From contig JANQQL010000017.1 of the NCBI GenBank assembly GCA_028289345.1, positions 1 to 64,000 of the forward strand: a stretch of DNA of 64,000 bases, written 5' to 3'. The position numbers and the translations under genes are program-made. Shown one piece after another: positions 1 through 8,957 of the stretch. The notes below the pieces were generated by a model. The model saw only the letters and a program-made list of their open reading frames with translations. It did no database searches and had not been told where the DNA came from. Position 1 is the first letter of the stretch; each line of letters begins with the position of its first letter. This DNA is from Planctomycetota bacterium (lineage in GTDB: Bacteria; Planctomycetota; B15-G4; SIAN01).

Positions 1-1
1 C

Positions 2-1105
2 AAGAACCGCATCGGTTCCACCATGGCAGTGACCGATGACACCGGTGCCATTCAAGAAGAGTACACCTACACCCCCTTCGGCCGAGCCATCGTCGCCGAT
101 GGAGACCCCGATTCCCCGTTCCTGTTCGCCGGTCGTCGATGGGACAAGTCTGCCGAGCTTTACTTCATGCGGGCTCGGTACTACTCCGCTTGGATGGGGA
201 GGTTCACGGCTCGAGATCCCCTTGGTCTTTGGGGTGACATCGGGAACTGGGGGAACGGGTACGGGTATGGGAACAACAATCCGTTCTCTGGGTCGGATCC
301 CTACGGGTTGTTCTGGGAAGCCGCGAAGAACTTCGTCGGGGGAGCGATCGATGGAGGGATCTCTGGGGTTACCTTCGGTCTGGTGCAGACGGATATTGGC
401 GCCAGGATCACCGGAGCTGATACGTCGAGTACGGCGTACCAAGCCGGGAACATCACTGGCGAAGTCCTGGGATCGGTTGCAGCAAACTCGGCAACAGGCG
501 GGGCGGGAGCGATCGGGACGGTCGCAAGAGTTGCTCGAACCGCGGGTCGTGTGAATGACGCGGTCAACAACACGCAGACAGCGCTTTCGGTTGGCCATAA
601 TGCTGTCAATGGAACTGCAAGTGCTGGTGAGCTGCTTGGGGCAGCCGCGGAACTGGCTGGTGGGAGGAAATCGAGAAGTCGCGGCCCATCAAGGCAATCT
701 GGCACATCTCCTTCATCTAGCAACAACTCTTCAGTCGGGGCGCGAACCAACTCAACGCCTGGCAAGAACGGCCTGGAGTCGAACGGTTCAGGTAGTGGTG
801 ACTCTGGCGGATCTGCAGACGTGACAAAGCGTCCTTCTTCCTTTAGGAAGGGAACCGTGCAGGACGCGTGGGACAATGCCCCGCCTGGCTCCAAGCCGGG
901 TTCGAAGGCTTGCCCTACTTGTGGAAAGGATGTAAACGTTGCACCAGGTGAAGGGCCACGGGACTGGGATGTTGACCATCAGCCTCCGTACTCTCAGCGA
1001 AACCTCGAGGGAATGACTCGAGAAGAGGTCCTGGATGAGTTCAATCGAGGTACCCGACTTGAGTGTCCGTCTTGCAACCGGGGTAGAGGAGCGAGGTCGT
1101 TATGA
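2..1105 (+). CDS. RHS-repeat polymorphic toxin, C-terminal part, with HNH-type nuclease tip (5' partial)
   Basis: The reading frame is open from the left edge, so this is the end of a larger RHS/YD-repeat protein. The RHS core signature is visible: an ARYYSAWMGRFTARDPLGL block followed by YGYGNNNPF and SDPYGL, which in this family marks the self-cleavage point before the variable toxin tip. A small, Ala/Gly- then Ser-rich linker follows. The last ~70 residues hold CPTCGKD, then WDVDHQPPY, then ECPSCNRGRG: two Cys pairs around a DH motif, as in zinc-ribbon HNH/Endo VII-superfamily toxin nucleases. By family knowledge it would be an exported DNase delivered to competitors. The stop overlaps the next gene's start (ATGA), matching a toxin-immunity pair. 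The exact nuclease subfamily cannot be assigned by eye. Confidence 0.88.
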   Translation, partial: KNRIGSTMAVTDDTGAIQEEYTYTPFGRAIVADGDPDSPFLFAGRRWDKSAELYFMRARYYSAWMGRFTARDPLGLWGDIGNWGNGYGYGNNNPFSGSDPYGLFWEAAKNFVGGAIDGGISGVTFGLVQTDIGARITGADTSSTAYQAGNITGEVLGSVAANSATGGAGAIGTVARVARTAGRVNDAVNNTQTALSVGHNAVNGTASAGELLGAAAELAGGRKSRSRGPSRQSGTSPSSSNNSSVGARTNSTPGKNGLESNGSGSGDSGGSADVTKRPSSFRKGTVQDAWDNAPPGSKPGSKACPTCGKDVNVAPGEGPRDWDVDHQPPYSQRNLEGMTREEVLDEFNRGTRLECPSCNRGRGARSL

Positions 1106-1668
1106 ATTCCATCGCTGATCACCTAGAGAGTCATCTTGGGCAGATCGCGGAGGGATGGGGTGATGGATCAAGTTTGAGAGTTGTCCGATTTGCTGGCCAG
1201 CCCGAGCCGGGAGTTTCAGCGTTCTCAACGCTTGGGTTAAGTCGTCATGTTCTCTCCATGAGTGATGGCAGATCAGTGCGTCAAGAGTTGCTGCTTGGGG
1301 CCCTTGACCGTTTCTCAAAAGAGTTGATTGCGTCATTCCTGCTCGCAATTGCTGCGAAGGTGGCACCGGTTGGTAAGGCTGTTTTGAGGGGCGAGGTTCT
1401 CGGCCCATGGCGGACAATGGCCGAAGGAGCCGACGTCAATAGCGTTTATGCAACGATTCCCGTCATGTTCGCTGACGGTTTGCCAACGTTCCCAGGCTCT
1501 AACCCGCCAACCGTCGTCGTTTGGTTGATCCCATTGATTGGCCACGAGCATGAGTGGGTTACAAGCAATGGTTGGGATGCTTTTGAGACCAGGCTTGAGC
1601 GTGAAGGGTTGGATTTCTTTAACCTCGAAAGGGAGTCCTTCTTACCGCGCTCGCCTGAACTGGACTGA
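1102..1668 (+). CDS. SUFU-family immunity protein for the upstream RHS toxin
   Basis: A 188-residue protein whose ATG overlaps the toxin stop by four bases, so the two are translationally coupled. It has the layout of bacterial Suppressor-of-fused (SUFU) domain proteins: an N-terminal stretch with FSTLGLSRHVL, a central block with LRGEVLGPW, and a C-terminal VVWLIPLIGHEHEWV block followed by GWDAFETRLE. No signal peptide or membrane segment is seen, so it should be cytoplasmic. SUFU domains are established immunity proteins against polymorphic toxins of the HNH class. The specific neutralisation of the adjacent nuclease is inferred from position. Confidence 0.82.
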   Translation: MNSIADHLESHLGQIAEGWGDGSSLRVVRFAGQPEPGVSAFSTLGLSRHVLSMSDGRSVRQELLLGALDRFSKELIASFLLAIAAKVAPVGKAVLRGEVLGPWRTMAEGADVNSVYATIPVMFADGLPTFPGSNPPTVVVWLIPLIGHEHEWVTSNGWDAFETRLEREGLDFFNLERESFLPRSPELD

Positions 1669-1805
1669 GTTCTGTACTTGGCGTGCTCTTTCCAGCATGG
1701 AGATTCTTCAGCGCACATCTTCGTGTCGGGGCCTACGGCTGAAGACGCTAGTGAAATCTTGCGGCCAACGATTCGGAATCCCAATGCCAGAAAGAAGGGT
1801 GGGCG

Positions 1806-2086
1806 ATGAGATCTTGGCGTGACGTGCCGAGAATCTATGCCGATTTTCAGAGGCAGACGATTCTGGGAGGACCATTCTTGTTTGTAAGGGAACGGCACAG
1901 GACCTCGAAAACCAGGGGGGCGTTCTAAGCAGCGGAATGGAGGTCATTCTCTACAGCGATGACATAGGTGATGATGGAGAGCCGGACGATCTTGAGGTGG
2001 AAGCGATTGTGGAGTGGGACCAAGATGAGCTGAGGTGGGTTGCGAGATTTGACCCAGAACGACTTCGCCATGCGTCGGACAACTGA
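1806..2086 (+). pseudogene. Small conserved-looking protein broken by a frameshift
   Basis: Two overlapping frames together make one sensible protein of about 90 residues. The first starts at ATG 1806 behind a strong AAGAAGGG site (1792-1799) and reads MRSWRDVPRIYADFQ before running to a stop at 1926-1928. From about 1845-1860 the other frame takes over with ADDSGRTILVCKGTAQDLE, continues through GMEVILYSDDIGDDGEPDD, and ends RWVARFDPERLRHASDN at 2086. The joined sequence resembles small hypothetical proteins I recall that end in an IRHASD-like motif. One missing base around 1845-1860 would explain it. It is either a recent pseudogene, an assembly error, or a -1 frameshifting site. A separate 49-residue protein from ATG 1937 is the alternative. 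Position suggests an immunity-associated gene, but this is not shown. Confidence 0.55.
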
Positions 2087-3045
2087 GGTCGAGGCCGGTC
2101 ACTAGGACGCTTTGTGTAGTAGGAAGCTGTTGCGGCGACAGAAGGTAGATCTGTACCCGGCCGGTTGAGATCGGTCGGTAGGTCTCGCATCAAAGTTCGA
2201 GGATTCACCGAGCTTTGCTGATTCCTGTCGAGCGATGACTTGTCGGGGGGTTGGGTGTCCAAAATGTGGACGCTGTGCGGCATCGGTGCCTTTGGCTTTG
2301 TGTTGGCACTCAATGCGTCGTCGGTCGCACTGTCTCTTTTTCAACATGGTGAACCGTTCGCACCGATGGGCTTCGAGGCAGTGGCATCCCATGATCGATC
2401 ATTGGGACGTCATGGCTCCTCAGTGAGTGCCATGGTGCGGAATCTCGTCCCACATCATTTCTCTTTGATCATGTGCGAAAGCGATCGCGGTTCCTGGGCT
2501 CGAGGGCAATGAACGCGACCTTCCGCCGAGCCCCAACGGTGTCCTGCTCTGGCTTGCCAAGTTTGTCGAAACGGTCGTGAGTTGTACGTCCCCGCGGGAA
2601 GGTACGCCTTTGACTCAATCCGCTGACCATCTCCAGCAGAGACGTTTCAAGCCGGCAACGTGCCTGCCTCCTCGTTGCGTGGTGCAAAGCGAACCAGGGT
2701 GACAAAGTCCTAACACCAGAACGAAACTCCAATTGGCGAGTGTTTTGCAAAGAACCTTTCGCGTTCCATACGTTCAAGAGAAGCCATGGGACGTTTGACG
2801 GAGTGGGCGTACCAGGCGATCTGCCGGGCCACCTTCTGTTGTCTTATGGGAAGGATATCAGTGTCTTGGTCGATGCGCCGAATACGCGCCAATGCAGGCG
2901 GGAGAAGCCGCTCCCATTTTCGTACACGGAAGCTCACTGCTGCACCGATTGTTCTCTGTAAGTACAATCTCTCAGACTCTTGTGATCCAATGCTCTTGTC
3001 GGCATTTCCCAAACGCCCCGAGTGTCACTATCAGGAGGACACAAA
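2087..3045. other. Long stretch with no confident gene
   Basis: About 960 bases without a convincing coding region. Open frames of 60-120 codons exist on both strands around 2240-3010, but none has a good start site, domain or consistent composition. A decayed mobile-element or toxin-cassette remnant is possible but could not be recognised. Near the right end, TACAAT at 2963-2968 could be a -10 box for the operon beginning at 3046, though no good -35 box precedes it. Confidence 0.4.
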
Positions 3046-3525
3046 ATGAAAAGCGTTCTTGTTGGGTGCTGTCTCTTTGCAATTGGGCTTTCTCTCACCC
3101 CGAATATGAAGGCGATCTCTGAGCGAGAGCAAGCCCAAATCACAGGGTTGGGCATGTTGCACCCTATGGTTGAGTGGGAAGAAGGCACGATTGCTTTCTT
3201 TTCATCGTGCCAGTCAAACTCAAGTTGCTCGGAATTCAATGGTGGAGGGGCCACATGTGCTGGAACCATTACGCCCGCACCACCATGGGAGTGCTCGCCG
3301 GCAGTCACAGTCTGTCGTCCGTCAAGTTATTGCGGGAACACAACGACTTCCCTGCGCACCTGTCGGTCAGCGATGTTCTCCACTTGTACCGAGATCTCGT
3401 CAGGGACAGTGTCGTGTGGCTATCGGCAAGCCGGAGCCTGCATTGGAGGTGTTCCTGTCTGCTCATGCGTTCAAACAGGGCTATCACTCGGTCCGTGTCC
3501 AAGTGCCTCTCACGGTTGCAATTGA
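3046..3525 (+). CDS. Secreted cysteine-rich protein (14 cysteines after the signal peptide)
   Basis: A 159-residue protein starting at ATG 3046 behind an ideal AGGAGG (3033-3038). An in-frame start at 3022 is rejected because it lies upstream of that site. Residues 1-20 form a Sec-type signal (MKSVLVGCCLFAIGLSLTP). A short charged leader (SEREQAQITGLG) follows, then a Ser/Thr/Gly-rich body with 14 cysteines, an even number that could make seven disulfides, and a C-terminal CSC and CPSASHGCN. I do not recognise a named family. It is the first gene of a tight operon; the next gene, a C39-peptidase-like protein, begins 18 bases downstream, suggesting export and processing or folding outside the cytoplasm. 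Structural disulfide protein, toxin-like effector and signalling peptide are all possible. Confidence 0.72.
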   Translation: MKSVLVGCCLFAIGLSLTPNMKAISEREQAQITGLGMLHPMVEWEEGTIAFFSSCQSNSSCSEFNGGGATCAGTITPAPPWECSPAVTVCRPSSYCGNTTTSLRTCRSAMFSTCTEISSGTVSCGYRQAGACIGGVPVCSCVQTGLSLGPCPSASHGCN

Positions 3526-3543
3526 CTCATCACACTGAGGTGT

Positions 3544-5058
3544 GTGCCAGTGCCGAGCAAACTCATCACATCCGTGAGCATTAGTGGACTTCTGCACTTG
3601 TCCGCTGTTTCCGGCCTTAGTGATTCTGAGATCGACGGCCTCTTCGAAGCGCTATCTGCCCGCGACGGACAGTTGAATCACGTCTTCTGGCGGTTTCGAG
3701 TCTTCTCCCAGGACAAGGCAATCGGAGAGTCTCCTTCGCAAGACGCCGAAAAGTTGTGTTTGGATGGAGCTCTCACACGAAGCGGCGAAAACAGGAGCTT
3801 GCGGCTCGACGATTATCGGGACGACGTTTCACTGTTTGCAACGTGGGACGGCCGACAGTTTGTCGCGTCACACTATGAGTTGCGATCCACTACCGCCGAG
3901 AGGGTCGAGCGCTCCCTGTCTGACCAAGGCATGTTTGACAATGGGGCGTACCCTCCATCATTTGGACTATGCGTCCTTGGAAGAACTCTTCCGGAACTCA
4001 AGGAGTCGGGATACGAAGTCGCTGTTGTCGGGCGTGAGGAAGTAAACGCGTTGGACTGCATTGCTCTCACTTTTTGCCCGCCAGGGTCCAAGCATCCTAC
4101 GGTCCGTGTGCTCATTGATGATCGCAGGACTCTGTTGGCCTGGAAGACAGAGGTCCTCCGACCGGCGACGCCTGATGACGTGTCTTCACGTGTCGAAGAT
4201 TGCTTTCAGGTAGACGGTGTCTACTACGTGCCCGAGTTTCGATGGAGGCTTACGCACGCGTTCGAGCGCGATGGACTCTGGCTGCCGAGCGAAGGCTTTG
4301 AAGATTCTCCAGGATTGACTGAAGCCACAGAGGCGTACCTTCGGTTAGAAGTCAACGAAGGAGAAACGACCGTTGGTGAACAGCTAAGCTCGGAGTTGTT
4401 TGAACATCCGATCGAGAAGGGAACGCTGATTCAGAACAGGGATACCGGTAGAGTCGAGTTGCATGAGTCCATACGGCCTGAGCGTGTATCCGTGGATGCC
4501 GTGGATGCGCTGTTGGATCAGATTGCAGTTGAGGAGGGGCTGATCCTCTCCCGCCAGGGCCTCAGAAGGCGTGAACTCGATGTGTCTTGTGGTGTGACAG
4601 CCGCTTACATGTTCGCTGTTCTTCACTCGTTCGAAGTCGATCCGGGGGCGTTGATCGACAGCCTTCCCGTCGGGATCGGTCATGAGTTATCCCTCCATCA
4701 ATTGAGGGTGGCTCTGAGTTCGGCTGGCGACAGCGTATACGCTTACTCGGGCGATATCTCTGCATTGAGAGAAGCGGGCCAGTACGTTCTTGCCCATCTC
4801 CAAAGCTCAGGAGGTGCCGACGGTCACTTTGTCGTTGCGAAGGGCACCGAGGATGGGATTCTGATCGCTGATGGACTCGACGGAAAGTACTTCGTTAGCG
4901 AGAGCGACTTCAACGAACTCACCGATGGCCAAGTGCGGTTCTTGTCGCCGCGGGAACTTCGCGTTGGGCACACAGGAACTGTGAAGTTGATCCTCGTTGG
5001 TGCCGGAATGGCGCTGGTGGTTGCCTACTGCTTTCGCAGCTTTGTGAGTCGCCAATGA
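3544..5058 (+). CDS. Membrane-tethered protein with C39-peptidase-like domain
   Basis: A 504-residue protein starting at GTG 3544. The N-terminus is weakly hydrophobic (KLITSVSISGLLHLSAVSG), perhaps an atypical signal. Residues ~35-270 form a beta-rich domain reminiscent of LolA-type folds. Residues ~330-470 resemble a papain-like C39 peptidase: Cys349 in DVSCGVTAAYMF, His428 in GHFVVAKG, and Asp443/446 in ILIADGLDGKYF. A single hydrophobic segment near residues 478-498 followed by Arg would anchor the C-terminus. C39 peptidases normally cleave leader peptides of bacteriocins within ABC exporters; here there is no ABC transporter, so a stand-alone extracytoplasmic protease or a non-catalytic C39 relative is inferred. 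The gene overlaps the next by four bases. The partner substrate is probably the upstream Cys-rich protein (inference). Confidence 0.7.
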   Translation: MPVPSKLITSVSISGLLHLSAVSGLSDSEIDGLFEALSARDGQLNHVFWRFRVFSQDKAIGESPSQDAEKLCLDGALTRSGENRSLRLDDYRDDVSLFATWDGRQFVASHYELRSTTAERVERSLSDQGMFDNGAYPPSFGLCVLGRTLPELKESGYEVAVVGREEVNALDCIALTFCPPGSKHPTVRVLIDDRRTLLAWKTEVLRPATPDDVSSRVEDCFQVDGVYYVPEFRWRLTHAFERDGLWLPSEGFEDSPGLTEATEAYLRLEVNEGETTVGEQLSSELFEHPIEKGTLIQNRDTGRVELHESIRPERVSVDAVDALLDQIAVEEGLILSRQGLRRRELDVSCGVTAAYMFAVLHSFEVDPGALIDSLPVGIGHELSLHQLRVALSSAGDSVYAYSGDISALREAGQYVLAHLQSSGGADGHFVVAKGTEDGILIADGLDGKYFVSESDFNELTDGQVRFLSPRELRVGHTGTVKLILVGAGMALVVAYCFRSFVSRQ

Positions 5059-6083
5059 GACTCTTGTTGGCAACGGTGACCCTCGCAGTGGCTTGCGGGC
5101 CAGAGCCTGGCGTGCGCAGTGGGCCGAGGCTGGAGCTACTGTCGGACGCCGACTACGACGCAGGCGTCGTAAGTCTGGGCTCGACTGTGGAGCACGAGTT
5201 CAGCTTTGTCAACCGAGGAGAGGTCCCGGTTCATCTCGATATTGTGCGCGCTTCTTGTGCATGCTCGGAAGTGGAAGTGCGCCCGGAGACTGTGGGAGTT
5301 GGGGAAGAAGGCGTCGTGTACGTAGAGATTGAGGCCTCTTCGAAGTTCGGTGTGGACGCGATACTGACTGTCGGGTCCACGGAGCTTGGAAACTCCCTCC
5401 TCAGATTGCGAGTGGTTGTCCGAGTCGACGGATCAGAGAGGTTGTTGGTTGATCCCGGGCAGGTAACGCTCACTTGGGGTGCGGGCCTCGATCGACCAAG
5501 CGAGACGCTTCAAGTTCATACCTTCTTTCGCGGGGACACAACTCCCTTGTTGTCAATGGCTGGGCCATCATGGCTAGACTTGACGCCAATCGATGAGAGC
5601 CTGAGAGCGTTACCAGATGGTGAGAAAGAGCTTGTGACTCGTGTTGAAGTGAACGCGAGCTTGACTCAACGCGCTGTGGGGATTGTCACCGATCGAATCA
5701 GGTTTTCGTCAAGCAGGCCTTCCATCGCTCCCGCAGAGATTGGCGTCAAGCTCGTGGTAGAAGGCCCCCTGAAGTTCACGCCTAGCACGCTGTTCTTGGG
5801 ATCGGGAATCCGAACTTCAGTGAAGAAAAAGATCAGAGTTGCAGTCGCTGAAGATGGCACAGAGATTGGTGAAATCAGCTGTGCGGATCCACGAATCAAC
5901 GTTCAGTCGAGGCGAGTTAGCGAATCCGAGCTTGAAGTGGAGGTCGTGTTCAGTCCTGAGAAGGGCAGCGATCGCCAACGACTCATCAGCACGTCGCTAG
6001 TCTTCGATCTACCAGAATCTTCGCCTCCAGGAGCTTCACTGCCAGTGAAGGGTTGGCTCGACGAAACCGTGAGCTCGAAGTGA
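5055..6083 (+). CDS. DUF1573-like lipoprotein
   Basis: A 342-residue protein whose ATG overlaps the upstream stop (ATGA). The N-terminus MRLLLATVTLAVACGPEP resembles a short lipoprotein signal with lipidation at Cys14, although the lipobox is not canonical. Residues ~30-130 match the DUF1573 pattern: DAGVVSLGSTVEHEFSFVN, then a Cys pair in IVRASCACSEVEV, and a following beta strand with GEEGVVYVEIE. Two further Ig-like beta repeats follow (~140-335). DUF1573 domains are extracytoplasmic Ig-like modules of unknown function. In Bacteroidetes I recall them beside small secreted peptide genes, an arrangement resembling this one. A structural or peptide-binding surface role is inferred. Confidence 0.7.
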   Translation: MRLLLATVTLAVACGPEPGVRSGPRLELLSDADYDAGVVSLGSTVEHEFSFVNRGEVPVHLDIVRASCACSEVEVRPETVGVGEEGVVYVEIEASSKFGVDAILTVGSTELGNSLLRLRVVVRVDGSERLLVDPGQVTLTWGAGLDRPSETLQVHTFFRGDTTPLLSMAGPSWLDLTPIDESLRALPDGEKELVTRVEVNASLTQRAVGIVTDRIRFSSSRPSIAPAEIGVKLVVEGPLKFTPSTLFLGSGIRTSVKKKIRVAVAEDGTEIGEISCADPRINVQSRRVSESELEVEVVFSPEKGSDRQRLISTSLVFDLPESSPPGASLPVKGWLDETVSSK

Positions 6084-8608
6084 TGTCTGGGCGCTCGCTG
6101 TTCAGGATCGCCTTGCTAAGCGGTGTCGTTAGCCTGGGCATGGGTTTCTTGGTTTGGTTTCCCGCTTCCGAGGAGCTGCCTCCCGAAAGTGCAACCTCTC
6201 GCAGTCCTGCCAGAGTCTCGTCAAGGGAGCCCACGGAAGTCCTTCGGGCGATTTCATCGACCACTCGACAAGAGGTTGATGAGCCAATTGAGTCCTTGCG
6301 ACCCACGATGATTCAAGGGGCAGTTGTGGATAAGTGGACCATGGCGCCGGTGGCTGGGGTGAGGGTCACCGCACTGTCTTCGAGCGGTAATCTGGGCGAT
6401 GAGGATACGACTTGCAGTTCTGGCGAGTTCTCGCTCGAACTGGAACACGACGACACGTATTCGATTGCGGCAACGCTTGCTGGGTACCTCCCCGCTAGAT
6501 GTGAAACACCATCGGGAATCGATCGTCCGCTCTTCATTGAATTGTGGCCATCAGCAGTACTCACGGGGAGCGTTCGGGCCAGGATCACGGCGAATCCTGT
6601 CGAGGCACGTTTGCGAGTTTGGTGGGTCGACCCGATGAGTCAGGATCCCGGAGTGCTCACGAGGAAGACTGACGCTCAAGGGCGATTTGAGATCGGCGAG
6701 CTTCCGGCTGGAATTGAAATCAGAGTTTCTGTTGAGGGAGGCTCGTACGCGACAGCGTTGGAACGACTGATCTTGCCCCGAACGGGAATGGAGAGGATTC
6801 TCAACCTTGACTCTGGAACGGCGATTTGGGGGACTTGCGCCGAGGGAAATGGCACTCCGATCGAAGGTGTCAGAGTTGTATTGATGGGTGCCACAGGCCC
6901 GAGTGGAGAAGGAGATCGCCAAGTTTCAGTGACCAATCATGAAGGGCTCTTCTCGTTTGGCCATTTGCGCCATGGTTACTACGAACTTGTGGCCACTCAC
7001 GAAGATCGAATCGAATCCCGGGAGCTCCTGTTGGGTGACGGCGTCCAACCTGTTGACGGGCTTGACGTGGTTTTCACGCGCGCGACACCACTCAACATTC
7101 GCCTGCGTTACTCTGACAACAGGCCGGCCGAAGGGGTCCTTGCCAGAGTGCTCGGGCATGCTGGATTGGCGATTTCAGATCGTTCCGATTCCCGAGGAGA
7201 GCTCGTCATCCCTGACTCATGTCGTGGACCGAACTACTTTCTGGAGATCGGAGGCGAGTTTGATGACGGAGTGTCGACGGAATTCATCTCGATGGACCGG
7301 GCCTGGAGTACTGATACAACATCCATTGAGGTCCGTGAGATTCCGACCTCAGCCGTGCAGTTTCATTTCGACCCTGAACCAAAGGGTGGGGAGCTGGTAC
7401 TAGAAAAACCTTCGGGAGACGGTGGTCTGGACTCAAGGCGCTTTTCCCTCGACAATGGTTCTGCTGTGCTCAAGTTGGAGTCTGGACGCTACTTGGCAGC
7501 GCTCTTGGTTGACGGGAGCACAAGGTGGTCGACCTACTTGGAGATCGACGCCCCGAAGGTCGTTCGATCCGTGATCCAATGGCCAACATTCCGCTCCATA
7601 TCCGGGAGAGTGCTGACCGCGGAGAGCCATTCTCCGATTGAGGGAGCCTCAGTATTCGCGGAGAGTCCGGACGGCAAGGTTCCCCACACGGCCGCGAATA
7701 CCGATGCCACAGGCGAATTCACTGTGGTGGTTGATTCACAGTATTTGCCAGACCTGCGCGTCTCGTGCACAAAGCCTGGACTAGTGCAGGTTGCCGGCAG
7801 TCAGGCCGAATTCATGCAGAGTGGTTCAACAGACCTGACCCTGTCTCAGCCTTTGCGAATGACCTCGCCTGCATCGATCCATCTTCTCGTTCCTCCAGAA
7901 AGTTCGGGATCCCTAAGAAGTTTCCGCAACCAGACCTGGGTAGAGGTCGCTGGGAGAATCAGCGGCGACACGCTGTTGTTTGACAATCTATCGCCCGGTA
8001 CCTACCAAGCTAGGTCGGGCGGTGAGTTTCGGATGATCGAGCTGGCTGCCGGAGCTTTGGAGGTCGTCGATCTTCGGTTTCCGAATCAAGCGCAATGGAC
8101 CGTGCACACGGAAACTCATGATGGAAACAGAGTTGAGAATTGGATCGCTGCGGCCGCACTATCAACAACGAACCTAGATCAATCGTGGCAGGCAACCATC
8201 GCGCACGGCGACGAGCTGCAGTTCTTTGGCGTCCCAGAAGGAGACTATGTGATCGTTGGCATGAGAGGGAAAGAACGGCAGATCGTTTGTGAGCCGATCA
8301 CCCATCTGGCGGGCGTCAATCGCGATTCACTGTCGTTGCGAGAGGGGCGTCTGACGATCGACAATAGTACTGGCGTTGACATCCGCTGTACGATCAGCCT
8401 CTCGCAGGTAGATGGGGTGAATCCCGCCCGATTCTTTGGACAACAACTCACGATCGACAGCTTCTCTGTCTCGTCCGGGAAAACAGTCGAGAGGACGGGC
8501 TTGCCTCGCGGGCAACTCATCCTTCATACCGAGACCGATGTCGGTCACTCGACCACCGTCGATGTTGACCTAGAGTCGAGTGATGAGGTCGGCATTCCCG
8601 TTTATTGA
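6083..8608 (+). CDS. Large membrane-anchored protein with carboxypeptidase-regulatory-like repeats
   Basis: An 841-residue protein. I chose ATG 6083, which overlaps the upstream stop by one base (TGATG); an earlier in-frame ATG at 6053 would overlap that gene by 31 bases. Residues 5-28 (FRIALLSGVVSLGMGFLVWF) form a signal anchor, followed by a Pro/Ser/Glu-rich spacer. Several beta-sandwich units of the carboxypeptidase-regulatory or Cna-B-like type follow, with the usual pattern of an insert such as VAGVRVTALSSSG, a DAQGRFEIGELP or NHEGLFSFGHLRHG turn, and IEGASVFAES. No catalytic motif is seen. Known roles of such domains are adhesive or structural. As the last gene of the operon it may scaffold the Cys-rich product at the surface (inference). 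Confidence 0.72.
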   Translation: MSGRSLFRIALLSGVVSLGMGFLVWFPASEELPPESATSRSPARVSSREPTEVLRAISSTTRQEVDEPIESLRPTMIQGAVVDKWTMAPVAGVRVTALSSSGNLGDEDTTCSSGEFSLELEHDDTYSIAATLAGYLPARCETPSGIDRPLFIELWPSAVLTGSVRARITANPVEARLRVWWVDPMSQDPGVLTRKTDAQGRFEIGELPAGIEIRVSVEGGSYATALERLILPRTGMERILNLDSGTAIWGTCAEGNGTPIEGVRVVLMGATGPSGEGDRQVSVTNHEGLFSFGHLRHGYYELVATHEDRIESRELLLGDGVQPVDGLDVVFTRATPLNIRLRYSDNRPAEGVLARVLGHAGLAISDRSDSRGELVIPDSCRGPNYFLEIGGEFDDGVSTEFISMDRAWSTDTTSIEVREIPTSAVQFHFDPEPKGGELVLEKPSGDGGLDSRRFSLDNGSAVLKLESGRYLAALLVDGSTRWSTYLEIDAPKVVRSVIQWPTFRSISGRVLTAESHSPIEGASVFAESPDGKVPHTAANTDATGEFTVVVDSQYLPDLRVSCTKPGLVQVAGSQAEFMQSGSTDLTLSQPLRMTSPASIHLLVPPESSGSLRSFRNQTWVEVAGRISGDTLLFDNLSPGTYQARSGGEFRMIELAAGALEVVDLRFPNQAQWTVHTETHDGNRVENWIAAAALSTTNLDQSWQATIAHGDELQFFGVPEGDYVIVGMRGKERQIVCEPITHLAGVNRDSLSLREGRLTIDNSTGVDIRCTISLSQVDGVNPARFFGQQLTIDSFSVSSGKTVERTGLPRGQLILHTETDVGHSTTVDVDLESSDEVGIPVY

Positions 8609-8621
8609 GAGTTGAATCGTT

Positions 8622-8957
8622 TCATCCATCTGAGGGAAGCAGCGTCGACGGGGAAGCTGCCAACATTGCGGCGATGATCAAATACACAAGAGACGCTGCT
8701 ACCGTTTCCCAGTCTGTCTTGGCCGCTCTTGGTTGGAGCGCTTCCACGCTCAGTAAGTGAATGCCTCGTAAACAACAAGCTGAGACGATTGGCCAACGAA
8801 GCATGCGCCCCAGAGCAGCCAATCTGACGTGTGGCACGAGTCGTGAAGCAATGAAAAGGCAGATGACGACCACTCCCCATATGAGCAGGTCGGTTTTGAA
8901 GAAACGCAATGCAGTGCCAAGAAGAAGCATTCGAACGACGTTGGTTCTCGAAATCAT
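8622..8957 (-). CDS. Small hypothetical membrane protein
   Basis: A 111-residue protein convergent with the operon above, its stop 13 bases beyond that operon's end. It has hydrophobic stretches at about residues 10-40 (LLIWGVVVICLFIAS), a weaker one near 52-68, and one near 87-102 (VAASLVYLIIAAMLAA), giving two or three membrane spans. An AGAGAAAG-like purine run precedes the ATG. No family was recognised. Composition resembles the less GC-rich left region rather than the genes that follow. Confidence 0.5.
   Translation of the reverse strand: MISRTNVVRMLLLGTALRFFKTDLLIWGVVVICLFIASRLVPHVRLAALGRMLRWPIVSACCLRGIHLLSVEALQPRAAKTDWETVAASLVYLIIAAMLAASPSTLLPSDG

Noticed and set aside
2469..3012. Minus-strand frames considered as a decayed transposase
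   Set aside because: No DDE-type motif, terminal repeat or coherent frame could be shown; listed only as an unassigned gap.
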